Part shown: piece by piece, positions 53,246-61,962 of the stretch
Numbering within the stretch: position 1 is the stretch's first letter
Layout of the letters: the number at the start of each line of letters is the position of its first letter
Source: Actinomadura luzonensis
GTDB lineage: Bacteria > Actinomycetota > Actinomycetes > Streptosporangiales > Streptosporangiaceae
NCBI RefSeq assembly: GCF_022664455.2
Contig: NZ_JAKRKC020000002.1
Span: 1,860,001-1,924,000, forward strand
DNA length: 64,000 nt
Direction: 5' to 3'
Notes under the pieces: generated by a model
Database searches by the model: none
What the model was told of the DNA's origin: nothing
What the model saw: the letters and a program-made list of their open reading frames with translations, nothing else
Made by a program: the position numbers and the translations under genes

Positions 53246-55065
53246 CGGCCGGCGGCGTAGCCCTGGGCGCCACGCGGATTGGCGGCGGCCTTGAGGAAGC
53301 CGCCGTCGCGGGCCACCGCGCTGAGCCGGCCCAGCGACCACGGGCCCTGCACCTCGATCTCGTGCCCGCGCCGCCGCAGCTCGGCCACCACGCCCGGGTC
53401 CAGCCGCTCCTCGGCGTGCAGCACGCCGGGGCGGGAGCCGCGCGGGAAGAAGGAGCTCGGGAAGTGCTCGGAGTGGAACATGGGGGCGTCGACGGCCTCC
53501 TGGAGGTTCAGCCCGCCGTGCACGACCGCGAGGAAGAAGTTCACGCTCCACTGGTCCTGCTGGTCGCCGCCCGGCGTGCCGAACGCCAGCCACGGCCGCC
53601 CGTCCCGCAGCGCGAGCGACGGCGACAGCGTGGTGCGGGGCCGCGCGCCCGGCCGCAGCGAGGCGGGCAGGCCCTCCTGCAGCCAGAACATCTGGGCCCG
53701 CGTCCCGAGGCAGAAGCCCAGGGAGGGGATGGTGGGGGAGCTCTGCAGCCAGCCGCCGCTGGGGGTGGCCGAGACCATGTTGCCCCAGCGGTCCACGACG
53801 TCCACGTGGCAGGTGTCGCCGCGGACCTGGCCGTCCGGGAGCGTCTGCTCGACGCCGCCCGCGCCCGCGCCGACCGTCGGCTCGCCGACGCCCTGCGGGG
53901 ACCGCGCGCCGGAGACGCCGGGGGCGTCGCTCGCGGTGCCCGGTTCGGGCAGGACCGGCAGCCGGGGCGTGCGCCCGCCGGGGGAGCCGGGCCGCAGCTC
54001 CAGGCTGGCCTCGGCGCCGATGAGCGCCCGCCGGTCGGCGTTGTAGGCCGGATCGAGCAGGTCGGCGAGGGGCACGTCGGTGTCGCCGTACCAGGCCTCG
54101 CGGTCGGCGAAGGCGAGCTTGGCAGCCTCGGTCACCGTGTGCACGTAGTCGGCGCCGAGGTAGCCCATGGCGTCCAGGTCGACGCCGTCGAGCAGGGCGA
54201 GCTGCTGCAGAAACACCGGCCCCTGACCCCACGGGCCGGTCTTGAGCACGGTGTGCCCGCGGTAGTCGAACGCGGCCGGCTCCTCGACGGTGGCGCGCCA
54301 GCCCGCCAGGTCGTCGCCGGTGAGCAGGCCGCCGTGCACCTCGCCGGAGCTGTCGCGCCACGCGGTGCTCGCGCTGAAGCCGGCGACCGCCTCGGCGACG
54401 AAGCCCTCGTACCAGGCGCGGCGGGCGGCGGCGAGCTGCCCCTCGCGGGTGGCGGAGGCGGCCTCGGCCTCGGCGACGACCCGCCGGTAGGTCGCGGCGA
54501 GCACGGGGTTGGCCAGCTTCGAGCCCGGCGCGGGCACCTGCCCGCCGGGCAGCCAGGTGGCCGCCGAGGTCGGCCAGTCGGCGGTGAACAGCCCCTCGAC
54601 CGAGGCGATCGTGGCCGAGATGCGCTCCAGCACGGGCACGCCGTGCTCGGCGTAGTGGATGGCGGGCGCGAGCACGTCCGCCAGCCGCCAGGTGCCCCAG
54701 CGCTCCAGCAGCAGCATCCAGCCGCCGAACGCGCCCGGCACGGTGGCGGCGAGCAGGCCGGTGCCGGGCACGACGGCCAGGCCCAGCTCGGCGTACTTTT
54801 CGATGGTCGCGGCGGCCGGGGCGACGCCCTGCCCGCACACGACGTGCGCCCGCTGCTCGGCCTCGCTCCACAGCAGGATCGGCACCTCGCCGCCGGGGCC
54901 GTTGAGGTGCGGCTCGGCGACCTGCAGCACGAAGCCGGCGGCCACGGCGGCGTCGAAGGCGTTGCCGCCGCGCTCCAGCACGCCCATGCCGGTGGCGGAG
55001 GCCAGCCAGTGGGTGCCGGCGACCATGCCGAAGTCGCCCGTCAGCTCGGGCCTGGTGGTGAACAA
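53242..55065 (-). CDS. Gamma-glutamyltransferase family Ntn hydrolase
   Basis: A 607-residue protein of the GGT family, which cleave or transfer gamma-glutamyl groups after self-processing. The N-terminal domain has ATGMGVLERGGNAFDAAVAAGFV and NGPGGE; the processing site with the nucleophile threonine lies in GDTCHVDVVDRWGNMVSATPSGGW near residue 414, followed by RPRTTLSPSLAL and FGTPGGDQQ. A long Pro/Gly-rich insert (about residues 365-410) precedes the processing site. No signal peptide is seen, so the protein may be cytoplasmic and act on imported peptides. I choose TTG 55065 with GGAG at 5-base spacing; no ATG/GTG in the region has a site. It lies 8 bp behind the ABC ATPase. Confidence 0.86.
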   Translation of the reverse strand: MFTTRPELTGDFGMVAGTHWLASATGMGVLERGGNAFDAAVAAGFVLQVAEPHLNGPGGEVPILLWSEAEQRAHVVCGQGVAPAAATIEKYAELGLAVVPGTGLLAATVPGAFGGWMLLLERWGTWRLADVLAPAIHYAEHGVPVLERISATIASVEGLFTADWPTSAATWLPGGQVPAPGSKLANPVLAATYRRVVAEAEAASATREGQLAAARRAWYEGFVAEAVAGFSASTAWRDSSGEVHGGLLTGDDLAGWRATVEEPAAFDYRGHTVLKTGPWGQGPVFLQQLALLDGVDLDAMGYLGADYVHTVTEAAKLAFADREAWYGDTDVPLADLLDPAYNADRRALIGAEASLELRPGSPGGRTPRLPVLPEPGTASDAPGVSGARSPQGVGEPTVGAGAGGVEQTLPDGQVRGDTCHVDVVDRWGNMVSATPSGGWLQSSPTIPSLGFCLGTRAQMFWLQEGLPASLRPGARPRTTLSPSLALRDGRPWLAFGTPGGDQQDQWSVNFFLAVVHGGLNLQEAVDAPMFHSEHFPSSFFPRGSRPGVLHAEERLDPGVVAELRRRGHEIEVQGPWSLGRLSAVARDGGFLKAAANPRGAQGYAAGR

Positions 55066-55073
55066 CGTTGCTC

Positions 55074-56039
55074 CTATCGTTTCGGGGGTGCGGCGGCGTC
55101 GGGGACGCTGTCCGCGGTCACAAGATGGCAGGCGGCCGGATGGCCCTCGCCGAGCAGGGCCGGCTCCTCGGCGCGGCACCGGTCGAAGGCCAGCGGGCAC
55201 CGGGTGTGGAAGCGGCAGCCGGACGGCGGGTCGAGCGGGCTCGGCACGTCGCCGCCCAGCACGATGCGGCGCCGCTCGCGCTGCCGCACCGGGTCGGGCA
55301 CCGGCGCGGCCGACAGCAGCGCCTGCGTGTACGGATGCCGCGGCCCGGCGAAGATCTCCGCCGTGGGCCCCGACTCGACGATCTTGCCGAGGTACATCAC
55401 CGCGACCCGGTCGGCCAGGAACTCCACGACCGACAGGTCATGAGTGATGAACAGGCACGAGAACCCCATGTCGCGCTGCAGGTCGGTGATGAGGTTGAGC
55501 ACCGACGCCTGCACCGACACGTCCAGCGCCGAGACCGGCTCGTCCGCCACGACCAGCCTGGGCTCCAGGATCAGCGCGCGGGCCAGCCCCACGCGCTGCC
55601 GCTGCCCGCCGGACAGCTCGTGCGGGTGGCGGGCGCGCATCTCCGCGCGCAGCCCCACCCGCTCCAGCATCGCGGCGACCCGCCGGGAGACCTCCCGCCG
55701 GTCGGCGACCTTGTGCCGCAGCAGCGGCTCGCCGACGATGCGCTCCACGGTGAAGCGCGGGTTGAGCGAGGAGTAGGGGTCCTGGAAGACCATGTGCACG
55801 TCGCGGCGCAGCGGGCGCATGGCCCGCCGCGACAGGTGGGTGATGTCGCGGCCGGCCAGCTCGATCCGGCCCGCGGTCGGCTCGGTGAGCCGCAGCACGC
55901 ACTTGCCGACCGTCGACTTGCCGCTGCCGGACTCGCCGACCAGGCCCAGCACCTCGCCCTCGCCGATCTCCAGCGACAGGCCGTCCACGGCCCGGACCGG
56001 GCCGTAGTGCTTGACCAGGTCGTCGATGCGCAGGATCAT
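55074..56039 (-). CDS. Dipeptide/oligopeptide ABC transporter ATPase (DppF-type)
   Basis: A 321-residue ATPase. Walker A GESGSGKST (about residues 36-44), signature LSGGQRQRVG (about 148-157), Walker B LVVADEPVSALD and the H-loop ITHD are intact, and the C-terminal peptide-importer domain includes the cysteine motif GCRFHTRCPLAFDRC of the DppF/OppF group. ATG 56039 overlaps the preceding ATPase stop by 4 bp. It pairs with the DppD-type ATPase to energise the importer. Confidence 0.93.
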   Translation of the reverse strand: MILRIDDLVKHYGPVRAVDGLSLEIGEGEVLGLVGESGSGKSTVGKCVLRLTEPTAGRIELAGRDITHLSRRAMRPLRRDVHMVFQDPYSSLNPRFTVERIVGEPLLRHKVADRREVSRRVAAMLERVGLRAEMRARHPHELSGGQRQRVGLARALILEPRLVVADEPVSALDVSVQASVLNLITDLQRDMGFSCLFITHDLSVVEFLADRVAVMYLGKIVESGPTAEIFAGPRHPYTQALLSAAPVPDPVRQRERRRIVLGGDVPSPLDPPSGCRFHTRCPLAFDRCRAEEPALLGEGHPAACHLVTADSVPDAAAPPKR

Positions 56040-57001
56040 CGCGTGCCTCCCGGGTGGTAGCAGGCGGCCAGGTGGCCGGGCGCGTGCTCGTCGAGCGGAG
56101 GCCGGCTGAGACGGCAGTCGGCCTGGGCGCGCGGGCAGCGGGCCTGGAAGGCGCACTCGTCGGGGTCGGTCAGGGGCGAGGGCACCATGCCGGGGATCTC
56201 GGCCAGCCGGCCGTTCACGGCCGCCGACGGCAGGGCGTTCATCAGGCCCACCGTGTACGGGTGCCGCGGGCTCGCGAACAGCTCGGTCACCGGGGCCTGC
56301 TCGACGGCGCGGCCGGCGTACATGACCACCGCCCGGTCGGCGATGTCGGCCACCACGCCGAGGTCGTGCGTGATGAGGACGACCGCGGTGCCGAGCCGGT
56401 CGCGCAGGTCGCGGAAGACGTCCAGGACGCTGGCCTGGATCGTCACGTCGAGCGCCGTCGTCGGCTCGTCGGCGATGAGCACCCGGGGCGAGCAGGCCAC
56501 CGCGATCGCGATCATCACGCGCTGCCGCATGCCGCCGGAGAGCTGGTGCGGGTACTCGCCCATCCGGCGCGCCGCGGCCGGGATGCCGACCAGCTCCAGC
56601 AGCTCGACCGCGCGCCCGCGGGCGGCCCGCCGCGACAGCCGCTCGTGCCGGCGCAGCACCTCGGTGATCTGGTAGCCGACGGTGAACGACGGGTTCAGCG
56701 AGGTCATCGGCTCCTGGAAGACGACCGAGACGTCCTTGCCGCGCACCTGCCGCATGGCGGACTCGGGCAGCGCGGTCAGCTCGCGGCCGTCCAGCGTGAT
56801 CGAGCCGGACAGGCGGGTGGTCTCCGGCGGCAGCAGCCGCGGCACCGACATCGCGGTGACCGACTTGCCGCAGCCGGACTCGCCGCACAGCGCCAGGATC
56901 TCGCCCTGCTCCAGGCTCAGCGAGACGCCTCTGACCGCCTGCACCAGGCCGTCCTCGGTGGTGAAGTCCACGGTCAGGTCCGTGATCTCCAGCAGGCTCA
57001 T
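56036..57001 (-). CDS. Dipeptide/oligopeptide ABC transporter ATPase (DppD-type)
   Basis: A 321-residue ATPase with Walker A GESGCGKSVT, signature LSGGMRQRVM, Walker B VLIADEPTTALD, H-loop ITHD and the C-terminal DECAFQARCPRAQADC cysteine region. The LSGGMRQRVM form distinguishes DppD/OppD from the partner DppF. Start overlaps the permease stop, so translation is coupled from the permease through both ATPases. Confidence 0.93.
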   Translation of the reverse strand: MSLLEITDLTVDFTTEDGLVQAVRGVSLSLEQGEILALCGESGCGKSVTAMSVPRLLPPETTRLSGSITLDGRELTALPESAMRQVRGKDVSVVFQEPMTSLNPSFTVGYQITEVLRRHERLSRRAARGRAVELLELVGIPAAARRMGEYPHQLSGGMRQRVMIAIAVACSPRVLIADEPTTALDVTIQASVLDVFRDLRDRLGTAVVLITHDLGVVADIADRAVVMYAGRAVEQAPVTELFASPRHPYTVGLMNALPSAAVNGRLAEIPGMVPSPLTDPDECAFQARCPRAQADCRLSRPPLDEHAPGHLAACYHPGGTR

Positions 57002-57825
57002 CGGGCGCTCCTCGGGTCCAGGACGTCGCGCAGCCCGTCGCCGAGCAGGTTGAAGCCCAGCGTGGCCAGCGCGATCATCACGCCCGGCCAGATCGCCAGC
57101 CAGGGCGCGTCGCCCAGGTACTGCTGCGCGGTCGTCAGCATCACGCCCCACGACGGCGTCGGCGGCTGCACGCCGAGCCCCAGGAACGACAGCGTGGACT
57201 CGCCGATGACGGCCGCCGGGATCGCCACCGTGGCCTGCACGATGAGCGGGCTGGCGCAGTTCGGCAGCACGTAGCGGAAGATCAGGTGGGCGTCGCCCGC
57301 GCCGTCGGCGACGGCGGCGGCCACGTAGTCCATCTCGCGCACCGCCAGCACCTCGCCGCGGGTGATCCGGATGACGGCCGGGAGCTGGGCGAAGCCGAGC
57401 GCCAGCACGACGCCCTTGAGCGACGGCCCGATGATCGCGGCCAGCCCGACCGCGAAGACCAGGAACGGGAAGGCCAGCGTCACGTCCACCAGCCGCATCA
57501 CGACCGGGTCCAGCCAGCGCCGGTAGAACCCGGCGACCAGCCCGACCGGGATGCCGACGGCCATCGCCAGCAGCGTGGACAGCACGCCGGCCTGCAACGA
57601 CACCTGCGCGCCCGAGGCGATCCTGGCGAAGGCGTCGCGGCCGAGGTCGTCGGTGCCCATCGGGTGCGCCCCTGACGGCGGGGCCAGCGTGGCCAGGTAG
57701 TCCTGCGCGGCCGGGTCGGCCGTCACCAGCGGCCCGACCAGCGCCAGCAGCAGGAACGCCGCCACCAGCGCCAGCCCCGCCACCGCCATCGGCCGCCTGC
57801 GGAAGCGCCGCCACGCCCTAGTCAT
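56998..57825 (-). CDS. Dipeptide/oligopeptide ABC transporter permease (DppC-type)
   Basis: A 275-residue permease with an RRFRRRPMAVAGLAL N-terminus and about six helices. The sequence GTDDLGRDAFARIASGAQVSL (about residues 52-72) is the DppC/OppC signature, and the EAA-like loop EMDYVAAAVADGAGDAHLIF lies near 170. Its start overlaps the DppB-type permease by 8 bp. Confidence 0.93.
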   Translation of the reverse strand: MTRAWRRFRRRPMAVAGLALVAAFLLLALVGPLVTADPAAQDYLATLAPPSGAHPMGTDDLGRDAFARIASGAQVSLQAGVLSTLLAMAVGIPVGLVAGFYRRWLDPVVMRLVDVTLAFPFLVFAVGLAAIIGPSLKGVVLALGFAQLPAVIRITRGEVLAVREMDYVAAAVADGAGDAHLIFRYVLPNCASPLIVQATVAIPAAVIGESTLSFLGLGVQPPTPSWGVMLTTAQQYLGDAPWLAIWPGVMIALATLGFNLLGDGLRDVLDPRSAR

Positions 57826-58777
57826 GACGCGCCCCCGCCAGCCTGATGCGCGGGTTGAGCAGCGCGTAGGCGAGGTCCACCAGCAGGTTGACCAGCACGT
57901 AGCCGATCACCGTCACCAGCACGACGGCCTGGATGACCGGATAGTTCCTGGTCAGCACCGCGTCCACGGTGAGCTTGCCGAAGCCGGGGATCACGAAGAT
58001 CTGCTCGGTCACGACCGCGCCGCTGATCAGCGCGCCGAGCTGGAGGCCCAGCACCGTGATCACGGTCGTCAGACTGTTGCGCAGCGCGTGCGCGCCGACC
58101 ACCTTGACCTCCGACAGGCCCTTGGAGCGGGCGGTGCGGACGTAGTCGGCCGACAGCGCGCCCAGCATGGCCGAGCGGGTCTGCCGCATGAGGATCGCGG
58201 CGAAGCCGGTGCCGAGGACGAGCGCGGGCAGGATCATCCGCTGCAGGTTCGCCGCCGGGTCCGCGGTGAACGGGACGTAGCCGGAGGCCGGCAGCACCCG
58301 CCAGGTGACCGCGAACAGCAGGATGCCGAGCAGCCCCAGCCAGAAGTGCGGCACCGACAGCCCCGCCAGGCCGAACCCGGTGGCCACGTAGTCGGCGAAC
58401 CTGCCGCGCCGCACGGCCGCCACGATGCCCGCGCCGACGCCGACGACGATCGCGACGAGCATGGCGAGGGCCGACAGCTCCAGCGTCACCGGCAGCCGCT
58501 CCGCGATGATCCCGGCGACCGGGAGCTGGTCCTGGGTGGAGCGGCCGAGGTTGCCGGCGAGCGTCTGGGTGACGTAGTCGAGGTACTGGGCGGGCAGCGG
58601 CTTGTCCAGGCCGAACTCGGCGCGGATGGCGGCGACCACGGCCGGCGAGGCCTCCTGGCCCGCCATGACCGTGGCCGGGTCGCCGGGCAGTGCCCTGATC
58701 CCCAGGAAGATCAGGACGCTGGCCAGGAAGAGCACGATCACCGCGGACCCGCAGCGCCGCAGGACGAACCAGAGCAT
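57818..58777 (-). CDS. Dipeptide/oligopeptide ABC transporter permease (DppB-type)
   Basis: A 319-residue permease. It starts MLWFVLRRCGSAVIVLFLASVL, followed by the family's PGDPATVMAG segment and LGRSTQDQLPV, with six likely helices and the loop LSADYVRTARSKGLSEVKVVGAHALRNSL region (about 210-243). ATG 58777 shares a base with the stop of the binding protein gene (TGATG); a GTG directly before it is also possible. Forms the membrane channel with the DppC-type permease. Confidence 0.93.
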   Translation of the reverse strand: MLWFVLRRCGSAVIVLFLASVLIFLGIRALPGDPATVMAGQEASPAVVAAIRAEFGLDKPLPAQYLDYVTQTLAGNLGRSTQDQLPVAGIIAERLPVTLELSALAMLVAIVVGVGAGIVAAVRRGRFADYVATGFGLAGLSVPHFWLGLLGILLFAVTWRVLPASGYVPFTADPAANLQRMILPALVLGTGFAAILMRQTRSAMLGALSADYVRTARSKGLSEVKVVGAHALRNSLTTVITVLGLQLGALISGAVVTEQIFVIPGFGKLTVDAVLTRNYPVIQAVVLVTVIGYVLVNLLVDLAYALLNPRIRLAGARHD

Positions 58778-60396
58778 CACGCGGCGTACCCGGCGGTGAC
58801 GAAGCGCGGCAGGCCGTCCTTGAAGTATTGGACGCCGGCGACCTTCCTGCTCATGCCCAGGTAGTACTTGTTGTGGTACAGGTACAGCACGCCGCGCAGC
58901 TCGGCGGCCTTCCGCATGGCGGCGGCGTACAGCGCGGCGCGTTCGGCGGGGTCGCTCTCGGCGGCGGCCTGCTTGATCGGGTCGTCGATGCCGGGGTCGG
59001 ACATGCCGCTGTAGTTGTTGCTGCCGCGGGTGGTGACCAGGTTCGTCAGGTTGCCGTCCGGGTCCACGCGGCCGGACCAGCCGTTCAGCACCACGTCGAA
59101 CTTGCCGGACTTGCCCTGCTCCAGGGTGCTGACGAACTCGGCGGTCTGCACGCTCACGTTGAAGCCGGCCTCCTTGGTCATCTGCTGGATGACCTGGGCG
59201 AGGCGGACGTTGGTGGCGTCGTTCGGGCTGGTCACCGTGACCGGGATCGGCGTCGGCACGCCGCTCGCCCGCACGAGCTGCCTGGCCTTGGCGAGGTCGC
59301 GCTTGGGGCAGGTCAGGCCGGGGGCCCGGTAGGGGCTGTCCACCGGCACGGGGTAGCAGTCCACCTCGTGCAGGCCGTTGTAGACGGTCTTGTTGATCAG
59401 GTCGCGGTCCAGCGCCAGCTCGAACGCCTCGCGGAGCTGCGGGCTCCTGGCCAGCGCCGTGTCGACCGGGCCGGGCTTCTCGGTGGAGCCGGCGGCGTTG
59501 CCGACGTTGATCGTGATGCCGTAGTAGCCGAGGCCGCCGCCGGAGACGACGCTGAGGCCGGGGTCGCTCTGCACGCTCTTGACGGTCGTGGTGGCGAGGT
59601 TGTCGCCGACCTGGACGTCGCCGGACTTGAGGTTCGCGGCCCGGACGTTCGGGTCGACGATGATCCTGTATACGAGCTTGTCGAGCTTGACCTTGGCGGC
59701 GTCGTAGTAGTCGGCCGACTTCTCCAGCGTGATCTCGTTGCCGGAGGTGCGGCTGACGAACTTGAACGGGCCCACGCAGACGGGGCTCGCGCCGAAGTTG
59801 TCGCCCGCCGCGTCCAGCGCCTTCGGCGACATGATCATGCCGGCCCGGTCGGCGAGCTGCGCGGTCAGCGGCGTGAACGCCTGCGACAGCGTCAGCCGCA
59901 CGGTCGCCGGGTCGACCGCGGTGACCTTGGTGACGGCGGCGAGGTCGGCCTGGCGGGCGGACTTCTCCCAGGTGCGGTGGCGGTCGAGCGACTTCTTGAC
60001 GGCCGCGGCGTCCAGCGGGGTGCCGTCGTTGAACTTCACGCCCGCGCGCAGCTTGATCGTCACCTCCCTGCCGTCGCCGGAGACCTCGGGCAGGGCGGCG
60101 GCGAGCTGGGGGACCAGCGCCGACTTCGCGTCGATGTCGTAGAGCTTCTCGCACATGTTCACGAACACCTCGCGGCCGACCAGGGTGGTCGAGACGCTCG
60201 GGTCGAGGGCGTCGGGGTCGGCGCTGAGCGCGACGGTCAGCGTGCCGCCGGCCTTGACCGGCCGGTTGTCGGCCGAGGCGTCGGCTATGGAGGGCGGGGC
60301 GGCGGGCGCCGAGGCGGTGCCGCCGCCTCCGCCGCACGCGGTCAGGGCAAGGGGGAGGACGGCGAGCGCCGCGACGAGCCTGGGGGACGGTCTCAT
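58777..60396 (-). CDS. Family 5 peptide-binding lipoprotein of ABC importer
   Basis: A 539-residue solute-binding protein (SBP_bac_5). The signal peptide MRPSPRLVAALAVLPLALTAC carries the lipobox LTAC, followed by a Gly/Ala/Pro-rich spacer. The family's GGTLTVALSADPDALDPSVS opening, FNDGTPLDAAAVKKSLDRH segment and a C-terminal LVRASGVPTPIPVTVTSPND region are evident. It is the first gene of the operon reaching the TSUP gene at 52499. A GntR-type operator lies 30 bp upstream at 60426-60433. Ligand probably a gamma-glutamyl or other short peptide given the transferase in the operon. Confidence 0.92.
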   Translation of the reverse strand: MRPSPRLVAALAVLPLALTACGGGGGTASAPAAPPSIADASADNRPVKAGGTLTVALSADPDALDPSVSTTLVGREVFVNMCEKLYDIDAKSALVPQLAAALPEVSGDGREVTIKLRAGVKFNDGTPLDAAAVKKSLDRHRTWEKSARQADLAAVTKVTAVDPATVRLTLSQAFTPLTAQLADRAGMIMSPKALDAAGDNFGASPVCVGPFKFVSRTSGNEITLEKSADYYDAAKVKLDKLVYRIIVDPNVRAANLKSGDVQVGDNLATTTVKSVQSDPGLSVVSGGGLGYYGITINVGNAAGSTEKPGPVDTALARSPQLREAFELALDRDLINKTVYNGLHEVDCYPVPVDSPYRAPGLTCPKRDLAKARQLVRASGVPTPIPVTVTSPNDATNVRLAQVIQQMTKEAGFNVSVQTAEFVSTLEQGKSGKFDVVLNGWSGRVDPDGNLTNLVTTRGSNNYSGMSDPGIDDPIKQAAAESDPAERAALYAAAMRKAAELRGVLYLYHNKYYLGMSRKVAGVQYFKDGLPRFVTAGYAA

Positions 60397-60425
60397 GGGA
60401 GCCTCCGGTGGAAGGTTTAGGAGAC

Positions 60426-60433
60426 TGTATACA
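60426..60433. promoter_or_regulatory. Putative GntR/FCD operator at importer promoter
   Basis: TGTATACA is a perfect 8-bp palindrome within CTGTATACAAG, 30 bp upstream of the binding-protein start codon. The 8-mer CTGTATAC recurs on the opposite strand at 61178-61185, upstream of the GntR gene. The form agrees with FadR/FCD-type sites. Confidence 0.68.
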
Positions 60434-60487
60434 AGAACCGGCGTTTCCGAGGTGTTACATCCTTGTTTGTTGTTATCTGAGTGTTTT

Positions 60488-61165
60488 CTAATCGTTCGGG
60501 TGTTTTGGCATGCGGCCCATCGCGGCCAGGAACGACCGGCGGGCCGCCGCCACGTGCGCGACCGCTCTGGCCTGGGCCTCGTCCTCGTCGCCCGCGATGA
60601 TCGCCTCGCACAGCCCGAGGTGCTCGGTCCAGGAGTGCGGGCCGCGTACCGAGGCGGTCTGGCTGAAGACCCACTGCGCCCGCTGCAGCATCGGCGTCAT
60701 CATCAGGCTGAGGTAGGAGTTGCCCGCCGCCTCGCCCACCGCCAGGTGGAAGGCGGTGTTGAGGTCGGCCACCCGTTCGAGACGCCCGGCCTCCACCGCC
60801 TCCTTGGCCTGCTCCAGCACCGCGCGCAGCCGCCGGGCGGAGGCCGGCGTGCGCTTGCGCGCGGCCAGCCGCGCCGCGAGCCCTTCGATGGCCATGCGGA
60901 CGTCGAACAGCTCCTCGCCCTCCTCGGCCGAGAGCCGCGCGACCGTGGCCCCGAGGCGGGGGACGACCTCGATGAACCCCTCGGCGGCCAGCACCCGGAT
61001 GGACTCGCGCACCGGGTTGCGGGACACGCCGAGCGTGGCGGCCAGCCGGTCCTCGACCAGCCGCTCGCCCTGGGCCAGCTCGCCGGACAGGATGCGGCGG
61101 CGCAGCTCGGCGGTGACCTCGTCGCGTAAGGTCCGGTGGGCCGCGCCCAGCGTCTGATCCGTCAT
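60488..61165 (-). CDS. GntR family regulator, FCD subfamily
   Basis: A 225-residue regulator. The GntR winged helix covers about residues 10-75 (EVTAELRRRILSGELAQGERLVED, LGVSRNPVRESIRVLAAEGF), and the all-helical FCD domain follows, with metal-ligand-type residues in FDVRMAIEG, LNTAFHLAV and the histidine in SWTEHLGLCEAI. FCD regulators usually sense small organic acids or amino-acid-like metabolites. A CTGTATAC site precedes this gene (61178-61185), indicating autoregulation, and another precedes the peptide importer operon on the same strand 60 bp downstream of its stop. Confidence 0.92.
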   Translation of the reverse strand: MTDQTLGAAHRTLRDEVTAELRRRILSGELAQGERLVEDRLAATLGVSRNPVRESIRVLAAEGFIEVVPRLGATVARLSAEEGEELFDVRMAIEGLAARLAARKRTPASARRLRAVLEQAKEAVEAGRLERVADLNTAFHLAVGEAAGNSYLSLMMTPMLQRAQWVFSQTASVRGPHSWTEHLGLCEAIIAGDEDEAQARAVAHVAAARRSFLAAMGRMPKHPND

Positions 61166-61177
61166 ATCGGGCTAATC

Positions 61178-61185
61178 GTATACAG
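61178..61185. promoter_or_regulatory. Putative GntR/FCD operator at regulator promoter
   Basis: GTATACAG, the reverse complement of the CTGTATAC at 60425-60432. It lies 13 bp upstream of the GntR start codon, overlapping the probable promoter. Confidence 0.65.
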
Positions 61186-61190
61186 AACTA

Positions 61191-61958
61191 TCAGGTGTCC
61201 GAATCCTCTCGCCATGGCCGCGCCACCTCCCACATGCGGTCGAACTCGGCGGTGAAGTGCTGGAACCAGAAGTGGTCGCGGCGGGGCGTCAGCGTGAAGA
61301 CCGGGTCGCGGCCGGCCGAGCTGTGCGTGCCCAGCTCGACGTGCACGACCCCGTCGTCGTCGCGCGGGTCCAGCAGCACCAGCCCGAACGCCGGCACGAA
61401 CGGCAGGAACCGCACCTCGATCGCGCCCTTCAGCTCCTCCAGCAGGTAGAGCGTGGAGGTGACCCGGTGCTCGAACACCTCGCCCCGGCCGACGATCGTG
61501 CTGCGCCGCGCCGCCTCCTCAGGGACCGTCCCCTCCGGGTCGATGAGCAGCACCTTGACCGACGCGCCCCGCTCCAGGGCCGCGCGCAGCTCCTCGACGT
61601 GCCCCCGGACCGTGCGGCTCAGCGTCACGCCCGCCAGGCGCACGTCCCGCGCCCGGCCCACCCGCTCGCCCAGCCCCTTCCGCTCCGTCGTCAGGAAGAC
61701 GTCGCCGGCCAGGCGGGCCTCGACCAGGCGGTTGAGGTCGGCGATCCGCGCTTCCAGGTCGGTCACCTGGTGGCGCGGGCCGAGCGCGTTCACGGCGACG
61801 AGGGCCAGCGTGGCCAGCGTCGCCGCGCCGATGATCTGCGCGTCCACGACACTGAGGACGCCGAGCACCCCCACCGTCAGCGCGATCAGCGCGGTGAGGT
61901 AGATCTCCAGGTTCTTGCCGGTGCTGAGGTCCGCGCGCAAGCGACGAAAGGGGCCCAT
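61191..61958 (-). CDS. Membrane protein with cytoplasmic phosphatidyltransferase-like domain, unknown function
   Basis: A 255-residue protein I cannot assign. Two hydrophobic helices (IYLTALIALTVGVLGVLSVV and IIGAATLATLALVAVNAL, about residues 19-60) are followed by a coiled-coil-like stretch (QVTDLEARIADLNRLVEARL) and a soluble domain with VRLAGVTLSRTVRGHVEELRAAL, VKVLLIDPEG and VRFLPFVPAFGLVLLDP segments. This alternation resembles the phospholipase D-like or effector-sensing domains found in some actinomycete membrane proteins, but no HKD catalytic motif is present. It is upstream of the GntR gene on the same strand, with the operator in the 25-bp gap. Role unknown. Confidence 0.72.
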   Translation of the reverse strand: MGPFRRLRADLSTGKNLEIYLTALIALTVGVLGVLSVVDAQIIGAATLATLALVAVNALGPRHQVTDLEARIADLNRLVEARLAGDVFLTTERKGLGERVGRARDVRLAGVTLSRTVRGHVEELRAALERGASVKVLLIDPEGTVPEEAARRSTIVGRGEVFEHRVTSTLYLLEELKGAIEVRFLPFVPAFGLVLLDPRDDDGVVHVELGTHSSAGRDPVFTLTPRRDHFWFQHFTAEFDRMWEVARPWREDSDT

Positions 61959-61962
61959 CCGA

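Noticed and set aside
49455..53273. A 1272-residue open frame on the minus strand opposite the ROK, dipeptidase and ligase genes
   Set aside because: High GC leaves long antisense frames open; its product is Gly/Ala/Arg/His-rich without any domain, and the plus-strand genes carry clear family motifs.
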